NCBI GenBank assembly: GCA_023430245.1
Contig: JAEZBA010000275.1
Span: forward strand, 1-7,064
Direction of reading: 5' to 3'
Origin: Pseudomonadota bacterium
Lineage (GTDB): Bacteria > Pseudomonadota > Alphaproteobacteria > Rhizobiales > Xanthobacteraceae
Length of the DNA stretch: 7,064 nucleotides
Under the pieces are notes generated by a model. That model had not been told where the DNA came from. It made no database searches and saw nothing but the letters and a program-made list of their open reading frames with translations. The translations under genes and the position numbers were made by a program. Below are positions 1 through 6,302 of the stretch, piece after piece (within the stretch, counting starts at the first letter, position 1; the number at the start of each line of letters is the position of its first letter).

Positions 1-44
1 GAAGGGGGTGTCGTCTTTCACGGCAAAACGTCCTGATGGTGTGT

Positions 45-81
45 CCGGGCCCGGTCCCGGCGGCCGGGCGGCAGGGCCCGG
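45..81. repeat. Nested GC-rich inverted repeat (hairpin)
   Basis: CCGGGCCC at 45-52 is perfectly complementary to GGGCCCGG at 74-81, an 8-bp stem. Inside the 21-base loop, CCCGG at 56-60 pairs with CCGGG at 64-68 around a 3-base loop. The left arm is also part of a 10-bp palindrome at 45-54. All pairs are G:C, so the structure would be very stable in RNA. No T-run follows, so it is not a classical intrinsic terminator. It could mark the end of an upstream transcript or be a structured intergenic repeat. Confidence 0.55.
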
Positions 82-175
82 AACGGCACATTAAGCGGTT
101 CCGGGCATGATCGGCCTGCGGCGTCGCCCGGGTCCGGAACCTTTACATCCCCCGGCCCGTCCGCGGCCCCGAGGA

Positions 176-193
176 ACCGCGGCAACCCGCGGT
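176..193. repeat. Perfect 7-bp inverted repeat with 4-base loop
   Basis: ACCGCGG at 176-182 and CCGCGGT at 187-193 are exact inverted copies separated by CAAC. It lies about 160 bases upstream of the PBP start. No T-run follows, so a terminator is unlikely. A protein-binding operator or an mRNA leader hairpin is possible, but nothing in the sequence identifies a regulator. In GC-rich DNA such short repeats also arise by chance. Confidence 0.35.
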
Positions 194-343
194 AGAGCTT
201 GAAGAATCAGCAGGCGCACGCATCTTATCCTTATCCGCAATTTCGACATGCTGTGTGGCTCTGGTGGCATGGAACAGCAAGGCGGGATCGGCTAGATATA
301 GTGGCCTTTCGGACATTTCCCCGAACCGCCCGTGCCTGAGCAC

Positions 344-348
344 AAGGA
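344..348 (+). promoter_or_regulatory. Ribosome binding site that sets the PBP start
   Basis: AAGGA at 344-348 sits 7 bases before the GTG at 356. The earlier in-frame GTG at 332 has no Shine-Dalgarno-like sequence before it, and an in-frame TAG at 299-301 bars any earlier start. This favours GTG 356 as the true start. Confidence 0.55.
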
Positions 349-355
349 CGCCCGC

Positions 356-2608
356 GTGGCTGAGCGACAGAAACCCGGTTTTGGCGAGGCGGTACGGCGA
401 TTTTTCCTCGATCTGGACGCCCGGATCGATTCCGGGCTGTTCAATGCCGCGCGCTGGTCGCGCGAATTGTACGAGCGCTTCGTCACCTTCATGGACCGGT
501 TCCATGTCGCTGGCTGGAAGCGCTGGGCGCTGGTGGAGCCGGCGTCCGAAGGGGCGACCATGGGCGCGGTCGGCCTGGTGCTGGCGCTGGCGCTGGCGCT
601 GCCGGCCTTTTACGAGACCTCGGACGAGGACTGGCTGAAGAAGAGCGAGCTCGCGGTGCAGTTCCTCGACCGCTACGGCAACGAGGTCGGCGCGCGCGGG
701 ATCAAGCATAATGACTCGATCCCGATCGAGGAATTTCCGGATCATCTGGTCAAGGCAACGCTGGCGACCGAGGACCGGCGCTTCTATGAGCATTTCGGCA
801 TCGACGTCCCGGGTACATTGCGCGCGCTGGTGGTCAATGCGCAGGCCGGCGGCGTGGTGCAGGGCGGCTCCTCCATCACCCAGCAGCTGGCCAAGAACCT
901 GTTCCTCAGCAACGAACGCACGCTCGAGCGCAAGGTGAAGGAAGCCTTTCTCGCGCTTTGGCTCGAGACCCGGCTGACCAAGAACCAGATCCTCAAGCTC
1001 TATCTCGACCGCGCCTATCTCGGCGGCGGCGCATTCGGCGTCGACGCTGCCGCGCAGTATTACTTCAACAAATCGGCGCGCGACGTGACCCTCGCCGAAT
1101 CCGCGATGCTCGCAGGTCTGTTCAAGGCACCGACGCGCTATGCACCGCATATCAATCTGCCGGCCGCCCGCGCCCGCGCCAACACCGTGCTCGACAACCT
1201 GATCGAGGCAGGGATGATGACGGAGGGCCAAGTCTTCGGCGCGCGGCGCAATCCCGCCAGTTCGGTCGACCGTCGCGACGAACGTCAGCCGAACTACTAT
1301 CTCGACTATGCCTTCGACGAAATGAAGAAGCTCGTCGACAAACTGCCGAAGTCCGTGCAGGAGCGCGTCTTCATTGTCCGCACCGGCCTCGACGTCAATC
1401 TGCAGCGCCAGTCCGAGCAAGCCGTCGAGGAGACGCTCCGCGATTACGGACGTCAATATGGTGCGAGGCAGGCGGCCACCGCGGTGTTCGAGAATGACGG
1501 CACGCTGCGCGCACTCGTTGGCGGGCGCGATTACAGCGAAAGCCAGTTCAACCGCGCCACCGACGCCCTGCGTCAGCCCGGCTCGTCGTTCAAACCCTAC
1601 GTCTATGCAGCAGCATTCATTCACGGGCTGAAACCCAGCACCGTGGTAGTGGACGGCCCGATCTGCATCGGCAACTGGTGCCCGGGGAACTATTCCGGCG
1701 GCTATTCGGGATCGCAAACCCTGACAACCGCGCTTGTTCGTTCGGTCAACACCATCCCGGTCAGGCTCTCAATCACGGTCGGTAATGGCAGTCCGCGCAC
1801 CGGCCGCAACAAGATCGTCGCGCTCGCCAAGAGCATGGGGCTGCGAACACCGCTTGCTGACACGCCATCGCTGCCGATCGGCGCCGGCGAGGTCACGGTG
1901 TTCGACCACGCCGCCGCGTTTGCAACCTTCCCGAATGGCGGCATGGCTGTCACCCCCCACGCCATTCTTGAAGTCCGCAGCGCAACCGGTGAACTGATCT
2001 GGCGTTTCGATCGCGATGGCCCGAAGCCGCGCCGCGTGATGCCGGCACAGGTCGCCGCGGACATCAACATGATCCTCACCCAGGCGGTCGAGGCCGGTAC
2101 CGGTCGGCGCGCCATTCTCGACGGCGTCAAGGCGGCCGGCAAAACCGGCACGACCAACGCATATCGCGACGCCTGGTTCGCGGGCTATACCGGCAACATG
2201 GTCGCGGCCGTGTGGTACGGAAACGACGATTACGCGCCGACCAACCGGATGACCGGCGGCTCGCTCCCCGCCATGACCTGGAAAAAGATCATGGCCTATG
2301 CCCATCAGGGCATCGAGTTGAAGACCATGCCCGGTGTCGATCCTTCACCCGGTCCGGTCGGCCCTCCCGTGGCGGCCTTACCCGGCGCGAGGCCGGGCGA
2401 CGAAATTCCGCGGCCGATCCTGCTGACAAAGAAAGGCGCCGACATCCTGGTTCGCATCGAGCGCGCGCTCGAAGAAGCCACCCGGTCGCTTGCGCCCCCG
2501 GCAAGTGCCGACCGCACGGTCGAGGCTCCGACGCCGCCCGTCGGCGAACGCAGCGATGGCGCCGTCGCCGCGACCGACGGCCGTGGACGGGTCGTGCGCG
2601 GCAATTGA
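356..2608 (+). CDS. Bifunctional class A penicillin-binding protein (PBP1A-type transglycosylase/transpeptidase)
   Basis: This inner-membrane enzyme polymerises lipid II into glycan strands and cross-links the stem peptides. Counting 750 residues from GTG 356, a cytoplasmic N-terminus (about 1-66) precedes one membrane segment (about 67-86, rich in Leu/Ala/Val). The GT51 transglycosylase domain follows: motif 1 ATEDRRFYEHFG with catalytic Glu139, motif 2 GGSSITQQLAKNLF (about 170-183), and motif 3 RKVKEA with the second conserved Glu at 196. The transpeptidase domain has SSFK (catalytic Ser410, Lys413), SVN (463-465) and KTGT (596-599). All catalytic motifs are intact and the length is normal for the family. 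The last roughly 95 residues are a Pro-rich linker plus a short helix, with no recognisable extra domain. The only two cysteines (437 and 442) lie close together in the transpeptidase domain. It leads a cluster with the DUF1214 and DUF1254 genes. Family assignment is very secure; which paralogue it is (PBP1a, 1b or 1c type) is not. Confidence 0.96.
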   Translation: MAERQKPGFGEAVRRFFLDLDARIDSGLFNAARWSRELYERFVTFMDRFHVAGWKRWALVEPASEGATMGAVGLVLALALALPAFYETSDEDWLKKSELAVQFLDRYGNEVGARGIKHNDSIPIEEFPDHLVKATLATEDRRFYEHFGIDVPGTLRALVVNAQAGGVVQGGSSITQQLAKNLFLSNERTLERKVKEAFLALWLETRLTKNQILKLYLDRAYLGGGAFGVDAAAQYYFNKSARDVTLAESAMLAGLFKAPTRYAPHINLPAARARANTVLDNLIEAGMMTEGQVFGARRNPASSVDRRDERQPNYYLDYAFDEMKKLVDKLPKSVQERVFIVRTGLDVNLQRQSEQAVEETLRDYGRQYGARQAATAVFENDGTLRALVGGRDYSESQFNRATDALRQPGSSFKPYVYAAAFIHGLKPSTVVVDGPICIGNWCPGNYSGGYSGSQTLTTALVRSVNTIPVRLSITVGNGSPRTGRNKIVALAKSMGLRTPLADTPSLPIGAGEVTVFDHAAAFATFPNGGMAVTPHAILEVRSATGELIWRFDRDGPKPRRVMPAQVAADINMILTQAVEAGTGRRAILDGVKAAGKTGTTNAYRDAWFAGYTGNMVAAVWYGNDDYAPTNRMTGGSLPAMTWKKIMAYAHQGIELKTMPGVDPSPGPVGPPVAALPGARPGDEIPRPILLTKKGADILVRIERALEEATRSLAPPASADRTVEAPTPPVGERSDGAVAATDGRGRVVRGN

Positions 2609-2632
2609 CAAGCCGTCCCCGCAATTTCATAT
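2604..2632 (+). promoter_or_regulatory. Candidate sigma-70 promoter for the DUF1214-DUF1254 pair
   Basis: ATTGAC at 2604-2609 (followed by A, giving a perfect TTGACA at 2605-2610) is separated by 17 bases from TCATAT at 2627-2632. This matches the rhizobial sigma-70 consensus CTTGAC-N17-CTATAT at 5 of 6 and 4 of 6 positions with exact spacing. The -35 spans the PBP stop codon. Transcription would begin near 2640, about 28 bases before the DUF1214 start. It would let the downstream pair be expressed without the PBP gene. No terminator is visible between the genes, so read-through from the PBP gene is also expected. Confidence 0.45.
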
Positions 2633-2667
2633 CGCTGACCTGTCATCGTCCCTAGCCTGGATTGCCC

Positions 2668-3246
2668 GTGCGGTTGCTCATCGGATTGCTTCTGGCATTC
2701 GCAGTCGCTGCATCCGTCGGCCTGGGCACTGCCTTGTTCGCGCTGCACGAGGGAACGCCATTCGGCGCATTCAAGGTGGGCGCATGGACAGCCTGGCCAC
2801 GCACCGGGACTCCGGACATCGATCCCTATGCGCGTGCGCTGGTGGCGCGAAGCGGTGAATTGCCGATGGGTGCCGGCGACGGCGTTGCGTTCGTCGCGAC
2901 CAAGGATGACGATGGCGTCGCGCTCGACGGCCGGTGCGATGTCGTGGTCTCGGGCGTCACGCCGCAGGCGCGCTTCTGGACCCTGACCGTTTATGATCTT
3001 GACGGACAACTGATCGGCAATTCGCTAAAGCGGCACGGCTTTTCGAGCCAGGAGGTGATCCGCAAGTCCGACGGGGCGATCGAAATCTCGGTCGCGCCGC
3101 GTGCACGCGCTGGCAATTGGCTGCCGACCGGTGGCGCCGAGCGCTACATGCTTGTGATGCGCTTCTACGATTCCCCGATCGGAGTTGCATCGCGTACCGG
3201 ACGTGAAACGCCGATGCCGTCCGTGAAGGTGCAGTCATGCACGTGA
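2668..3246 (+). CDS. Membrane-anchored DUF1214 domain protein
   Basis: This 192-residue protein has unknown biochemical function. An N-terminal hydrophobic segment (about 2-25) would anchor it in the inner membrane or act as a signal, leaving the rest in the periplasm. The DUF1214 core is recognisable by RFWTLTVYD (about 102-110), GNWLPT (about 149-154) and MRFYD (about 164-168). It has exactly two cysteines (90 and 191), both outside the membrane segment. The start is uncertain: a TTG lies two codons upstream at 2662, but GTG 2668 has a weak TGGA at 2658-2661 with 6-base spacing and directly begins the RLL hydrophobic segment. The DUF1254 gene follows after 10 bases. DUF1214 and DUF1254 are usually found fused in one longer protein; here they are separate genes with DUF1214 first. 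Family call is from remembered motif patterns. Confidence 0.87.
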   Translation: MRLLIGLLLAFAVAASVGLGTALFALHEGTPFGAFKVGAWTAWPRTGTPDIDPYARALVARSGELPMGAGDGVAFVATKDDDGVALDGRCDVVVSGVTPQARFWTLTVYDLDGQLIGNSLKRHGFSSQEVIRKSDGAIEISVAPRARAGNWLPTGGAERYMLVMRFYDSPIGVASRTGRETPMPSVKVQSCT

Positions 3247-3248
3247 GG
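3245..3248 (+). promoter_or_regulatory. Ribosome binding site of the DUF1254 gene, overlapping the previous stop
   Basis: GAGG at 3245-3248 overlaps the TGA stop of the DUF1214 gene (3244-3246) and lies 8 bases before ATG 3257. The arrangement fixes the DUF1254 start and suggests that translation of the two genes is coupled. Confidence 0.6.
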
Positions 3249-3256
3249 CGGCCGTC

Positions 3257-3808
3257 ATGACGCGCTGGTTATTGTGGCTCGCGAGCGGCCTCCTGCTCGG
3301 CGGCATCGTGCATTTCGCCACGATTCTATATCTGCCAAGCACCGCGACCCAGAATGCCTACGCCAGAATCTCCGCCATCGCGCCGGTGAACAGCGTGGTG
3401 CCCCTCCCCGCGCCGAGCGCGGGAAAATCCGTGATCCCGCTGATGGACCCAGCGTTTGCGGCGGCGGTCTGCCGCTACGATCTGAACGAGGCGCCGCTCA
3501 AGCTGACGGTGCCGGTCAGCCCGGCCTACACCTCGGTGACCTTCTATACCGACAAGGATGTCGCCTATTATGCGATCAACGATCGCGCCGCCGGACGCCG
3601 TTCGATCGAGCTCGACTTGATGACGGCTGCGCAGAAAGCCCAGCTTCCTGACGACGAGGACGTCGCCGCCGCGGACCGCCTGATCGTCGAATCCCCGAGC
3701 CGTGCCGGTTTGATCGTCCTGCGCGCCCTCGCGTCCGAAATCGGCATGATGCCAGCCGCGCTCAACGCACTGGCCGGAGCGAAATGCGAGCCGCAGCCGG
3801 TTGATTAA
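3257..3808 (+). CDS. Membrane-anchored DUF1254 domain protein
   Basis: This 183-residue protein belongs to the short, membrane-anchored form of the DUF1254 family; its biochemical role is unknown. Residues 4-26 form a hydrophobic segment after MTR, so the bulk should face the periplasm. The body includes DPAFAAAVCRYDL (about 64-76), a YTSVTFYTDKDVAYYAIND stretch (about 91-109) and a C-terminal segment from about 141 (RLIVESPSRAGLIVLRAL). It has two cysteines, 72 and 177, and both would be periplasmic. The coupled DUF1214 gene just upstream suggests the two proteins form one functional unit, equivalent to the fused DUF1254-DUF1214 proteins of other bacteria; that is inference. The gene ends 5 bases before the stop of a convergent minus-strand gene, with no room for a dedicated intrinsic terminator. 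Confidence 0.85.
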   Translation: MTRWLLWLASGLLLGGIVHFATILYLPSTATQNAYARISAIAPVNSVVPLPAPSAGKSVIPLMDPAFAAAVCRYDLNEAPLKLTVPVSPAYTSVTFYTDKDVAYYAINDRAAGRRSIELDLMTAAQKAQLPDDEDVAAADRLIVESPSRAGLIVLRALASEIGMMPAALNALAGAKCEPQPVD

Positions 3809-3813
3809 AAGCG

Positions 3814-4563
3814 CTATTTCGTGACCAGCGGCGCGCTTGCCTGCGTGACCCAGGGCCCGGACGAACCGCGCGGCACCAGTGCGGCTTCGGCGATCATCGC
3901 ACGCATGTGGTTGAGCTGCCGCTCCACCTCCGCCGCCTGCGGCGACGGCGCGCCGCTCACGAGCTTCTCCAGCGCGAAATTATAGGCGTAGGTGCGCTCC
4001 ATCAGCGACTGATGCGCCCAGCGCGCGATCAGCGAATTCTCCGCCATGCGGGCGACGGCATTGCCATGTTCGCGCGGGCTCAGATTGGATACGTAGCGCA
4101 GGCCCTTGTCGCGCTTGACATCCATGTCGGAAACCTGCCGCGCCACCATCGCGAACGGCCCGATGCGAACAATGTCGTTGCGGATGTCCTGCAAAAGCCG
4201 CGCATAATAAGTCTCGGTGGAGCGTGCGGGATCGGCGAACATCGCAGCCGCGTAAGCGCTCTGGTCGTAGTACCACCAGCTATCCAGAAACATGCCGGAC
4301 AGGCCATACTCGTTGAGCACGCTGTACCAGCGCTGGCGCTCATAGGGCGGCTCGATCAGCGGATAGGCCTGGTCGCGCAAACTGCGCTCCTCGTCGGTGA
4401 GCGGGAAGGCCGACTGCGCCTCGCCATATCGCTGGGTCACGGCCGGCCCCATCCAGCGGTGGATATCGTCCGCCCGCAGCGACGGCCGCACGCGCCCGAG
4501 ATCGGTATTGAAGCAACCGATCAGCGGCAGACACAGCATGATGCGGGTCTTGTGCAGCTTCAC
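3814..4563 (-). CDS. Candidate lipoprotein of unknown family
   Basis: I do not recognise the family of this 249-residue protein. The N-terminus has a short basic stretch (Lys2, His4, Lys5, Arg7), a hydrophobic run from about Ile8, and LIGC at 14-17, which fits a lipobox with Cys17 as the lipidated residue. The mature part would be about 233 residues, with Phe at +2. It is largely helical in character with an aromatic-rich stretch at about 79-104 (WYSVLNEYG, then SWWYYDQSAY). No catalytic motif stands out. GTG 4563 is preferred over ATG 4539 because the later start would remove the basic n-region. The GTG overlaps the stop of the upstream small gene (GTGA, 4563-4560), implying translational coupling. 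The hydrophobic run is short for a signal peptide, so export is probable rather than certain. Dense acid/base composition and the lack of internal stops support real coding. Confidence 0.75.
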   Translation of the reverse strand: MKLHKTRIMLCLPLIGCFNTDLGRVRPSLRADDIHRWMGPAVTQRYGEAQSAFPLTDEERSLRDQAYPLIEPPYERQRWYSVLNEYGLSGMFLDSWWYYDQSAYAAAMFADPARSTETYYARLLQDIRNDIVRIGPFAMVARQVSDMDVKRDKGLRYVSNLSPREHGNAVARMAENSLIARWAHQSLMERTYAYNFALEKLVSGAPSPQAAEVERQLNHMRAMIAEAALVPRGSSGPWVTQASAPLVTK

Positions 4564-4754
4564 GACCGCGATGCCCGCTTGCGCCGCTTGCTGCTTGGCA
4601 TCGTGCGGCTGGCAGGTCTGACCGCCGGCTTGTCTTCATACCGGTCGATGCGGATGACCGGAAGAATCACCACTTCGCAAACCTGCTCCGGCGATCCAGC
4701 ACCACGCGCCCGGAGAGCCGCCTTGTCGGCCGGAAAGACGATCACAACGCCCAT
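4560..4754 (-). CDS. Small hypothetical protein coupled to the lipoprotein gene
   Basis: This is a 64-residue protein without a recognised domain. It begins MGVVIVFPAD; short rhizobial proteins with a similar hydrophobic VI-FP start are familiar to me, though I cannot name a family. A second hydrophobic strand, VCEVVILPVI, lies at about 25-34. The tail is strongly basic (SSKRRKRASRS). There is no membrane segment or signal, so it is probably cytoplasmic, and the tail could bind nucleic acid or the membrane surface; that is speculation. The ATG at 4754 has only a G-rich run upstream and no clear Shine-Dalgarno. Its TGA overlaps the GTG of the lipoprotein gene by four bases, the best argument that it is real. 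It fills the space between that gene and the divergent promoter region. Confidence 0.6.
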   Translation of the reverse strand: MGVVIVFPADKAALRARGAGSPEQVCEVVILPVIRIDRYEDKPAVRPASRTMPSSKRRKRASRS

Positions 4755-4814
4755 GAGCTTGCCCCACCCCCACCGGCAGCGATGCGCCGGTCTCGTCGCG
4801 ATTAAGAGACGGTC

Positions 4815-4850
4815 ATGGTTAACGGTCTGCTAACGAGCACGCGACTAGAG
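4815..4850 (+). promoter_or_regulatory. Candidate CtrA site and promoter upstream of the DUF2336 gene
   Basis: ATGGTTAA at 4815-4822 is the reverse complement of TTAACCAT, a known CtrA half-site form. TTAA at 4819-4822 and CTAA at 4830-4833 are separated by 7 bases, one mismatch from the CtrA consensus TTAA-N7-TTAA. A -10-like CTAGAG lies at 4845-4850, and the -35 position 17 bases upstream of it (4822-4827) would fall inside the site, as in CtrA-activated promoters. The site is 47-66 bases before the DUF2336 start. It also lies in the divergent region of the small-protein gene, so either side could be the target. The motif match is seen; CtrA control is inferred. Confidence 0.4.
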
Positions 4851-4880
4851 TGAGGCCGTATCAGTATCGGATGGCATCAC

Positions 4881-5888
4881 GTGCAACGTCTCACACTCAA
4901 CAATCTCGACGGCATGACCGGCCTTGCCGGATTGGCGGACCGGACTGGCGTCGATATCCGCCCGACCCTGCTTCGGGTCCTGACCGACCTCTACATCCAG
5001 AAATCCACCCACACGCCCCATGAAGACCAGCACTTCTCGGAACTGGCGTTGAGACTGATCGATGTGGTGGACGATTCAACGCGCGCCGCGGTTGCGTCAC
5101 GGCTAAAGAAGCATCCGCGCACGCCAGCGGCCGTGCTCACACGACTGGCGGAGCTTGGACATGGCAGCGCCGAAGTGGCGGCGCCTGGCAGCATCGAATT
5201 GTTCGGCACCGAAACGTCTCTGGATGACGATCTCGAAATTTTCGAGCCCGTGGCGCGGGACCAGCAGGCTTCCCGCCCAATGCGCACGACGACGCCTGAA
5301 ATTCCGGCCGCGACCGATTTCATCGGCCAGAGAGAGGCCTTTTTCTCCGCCACTTCGGAGGAGCGCGGGCTGATCCTGATGAATCTGGTCCATGTTGCCG
5401 ACCAGGACGTCGCGCTCGCGCAGGAAACCAATATCATCCGTTATCTCGAGCAAGCCGCCCTTGCCGGGCGCGCGCAGGAATTCACCACGCTGCTGCAGCA
5501 GGGACTGGGCGTATCGCGCGCGCTGTCGCGACGGATCGTGACCGATCCGCTCGGCCAGCCTTTTGTCGTCGCGGCTAAGGCGCTGGCGATGCCGACGGAC
5601 GTGTTCCAGCGCATCCTGATGTCGCTGAATCCGGCGATCGGCCAGTCGGTCGAGCGGGTGTTCGAACTCTCCGACCTGTTTCTGGATCTGCCGCTGTCAT
5701 CCGCGCTGCATCTCGTCGCGATCTGGCGGGCGGCCGACCGGCTTGAAGCGAGAAGCCTGCTGCATCGCCGCACCCATTGGGATGATGCAGCGCCGGCCGC
5801 ACGCCGGGCCGGAGCGCAGGAGCCGCGCCGGATTTTCGAGGGTCCCTCCGCTCAGGAGCCATCGCGCCGCGAAAATTCCCGCGGATAG
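4881..5888 (+). CDS. DUF2336 domain protein
   Basis: This is a 335-residue, probably soluble cytoplasmic, helix-rich protein of unknown molecular role. No signal or membrane segment is visible. The N-terminal part (about 27-95, from IRPTLLRVLTDLYIQK) looks like paired helices that extend to VASRLKKHPRTPAAVLTRLA. An acidic linker follows (SLDDDLEIFEP, about 113-123). The C-terminal part (about 150-285) has REAFFSATSEERGLILMNL, SRRIVTDPLGQPFVVAAKAL and LNPAIGQSVERVFELS, which I recognise as DUF2336-type sequence. The last 50 residues are charged and probably disordered. The GTG start is the first possible one after an in-frame TGA at 4851-4853; GGATGG at 4869-4874 is a modest ribosome binding site with 6-base spacing. 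The gene stands alone on its strand and ends 7 bases from the convergent DUF1491 gene. Confidence 0.85.
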   Translation: MQRLTLNNLDGMTGLAGLADRTGVDIRPTLLRVLTDLYIQKSTHTPHEDQHFSELALRLIDVVDDSTRAAVASRLKKHPRTPAAVLTRLAELGHGSAEVAAPGSIELFGTETSLDDDLEIFEPVARDQQASRPMRTTTPEIPAATDFIGQREAFFSATSEERGLILMNLVHVADQDVALAQETNIIRYLEQAALAGRAQEFTTLLQQGLGVSRALSRRIVTDPLGQPFVVAAKALAMPTDVFQRILMSLNPAIGQSVERVFELSDLFLDLPLSSALHLVAIWRAADRLEARSLLHRRTHWDDAAPAARRAGAQEPRRIFEGPSAQEPSRRENSRG

Positions 5889-5895
5889 GTGACGC

Positions 5896-6243
5896 TCAGC
5901 CGACAACGCGGTCGAGGAAATTCCGGCCCTGCCGGTCCTCGACCTCGACGATCCAGATATCCGGATCGAAATCGACCTGACGCAAGACGAATTTCTCGAT
6001 CTCGGCGTAGGGCCGCGGCTGGGCCTTCAGGCATGCGATGAAAGCGCGATCACCCGGCCGCGCTTCGTCAAATTCGCTCTGCGGCGCGGGCCCATACAGG
6101 TCCGCGGTCCCGTCAAGACGGTCGATCTTCACGAAGATCGCGCCCGCCTCCTCCGCGCCGCGCCGCCGGACCACGGCATAGGCACCCTCGACCATGCAGC
6201 GCCGGATATAGGCCGATACCCAGATCGCCGATTTGAGCCGCAT
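5896..6243 (-). CDS. DUF1491 family protein
   Basis: This small soluble protein (115 residues) has unknown function and no signal or membrane segment. The N-terminus MRLKSAIWVSAYIRRC is the hallmark start of the family. It is followed by an alternating strand pattern (AYAVVRRRG, AIFVKIDRLDG), then FVLRQVDFDPDIWIVEVEDRQGRNFL near the C-terminus (about 85-110). The frame extends upstream to a GTG at 6288, but the extra 15 residues do not look like family sequence, so ATG 6243 is chosen although no strong Shine-Dalgarno precedes either start. It follows the peptidoglycan-binding protein gene on the same strand after 59 bases without a visible terminator, so the two are likely co-transcribed. That pairing hints at an envelope-related role, but only by context. 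Confidence 0.88.
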   Translation of the reverse strand: MRLKSAIWVSAYIRRCMVEGAYAVVRRRGAEEAGAIFVKIDRLDGTADLYGPAPQSEFDEARPGDRAFIACLKAQPRPYAEIEKFVLRQVDFDPDIWIVEVEDRQGRNFLDRVVG

Positions 6244-6302
6244 GGGAGCAAATGCCGTATCTCGTGAGCCTCGCGCGGCGATCCGCACGCGGCAACCGTG
6301 AG

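Larger units (their letters stand above)
1..355. other. Non-coding, repeat-rich region upstream of the PBP gene
   Basis: No gene is supported here. All three plus-strand frames open at the left edge hit stops early (34-36, 92-94 and 108-110), so at most the last few codons of an upstream gene are present and the frame cannot be chosen. The region holds two GC-rich inverted repeats, annotated separately, and a GAATC (GANTC-type, CcrM methylation) site at 204-208. An A/T-rich AGATAT at 294-299 resembles an alphaproteobacterial -10 element, but no acceptable -35 lies 16-18 bases upstream, so the PBP promoter is not resolved. The reverse-strand reading through 143-355 belongs to a long shadow frame of the PBP gene and is not a gene. 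Confidence 0.6.

Noticed and set aside
1..94. A possible C-terminal end of an upstream plus-strand gene, or start of a minus-strand gene from the ATG at 91.
   Set aside because: Three plus frames and one minus frame are open for short stretches and nothing distinguishes them. The sequence left of the window is needed.
135..155. GGAAC at 135-139 followed 17 bases later by CGTC, resembling an EcfG (general stress sigma factor) promoter.
   Set aside because: The -10 should be CGTT; the last base differs, and the spot is over 190 bases from the PBP start with stable repeats between.
270..300. A possible sigma-70 promoter (TGGAAC, 17 bases, TAGATA) before the PBP gene.
   Set aside because: Both elements match the consensus at only about half of their positions, too weak to annotate.
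143..1717. A 524-codon open frame on the minus strand opposite the PBP gene.
   Set aside because: It lies entirely opposite a PBP with all catalytic motifs intact. Long open antisense frames are expected in GC-rich genes with strong third-position bias. The product is rich in Arg, His, Ala and Glu and shows no recognisable domain.
2305..3009. A 234-codon minus-strand frame spanning the PBP/DUF1214 junction.
   Set aside because: It overlaps two well-supported plus-strand genes and the candidate promoter, and has no recognisable domain.
3809..3813. A shared terminator in the 5-base gap between the convergent DUF1254 and lipoprotein genes.
   Set aside because: No stem followed by a T-run is visible in or near the gap on either strand.
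3907..4833. A 308-codon open frame on the plus strand opposite the lipoprotein and small-protein genes.
   Set aside because: The product is Arg/His-rich and domainless. The minus-strand reading gives a lipobox, balanced composition and a GTGA coupling. The plus-strand frame would also run through the divergent promoter region.
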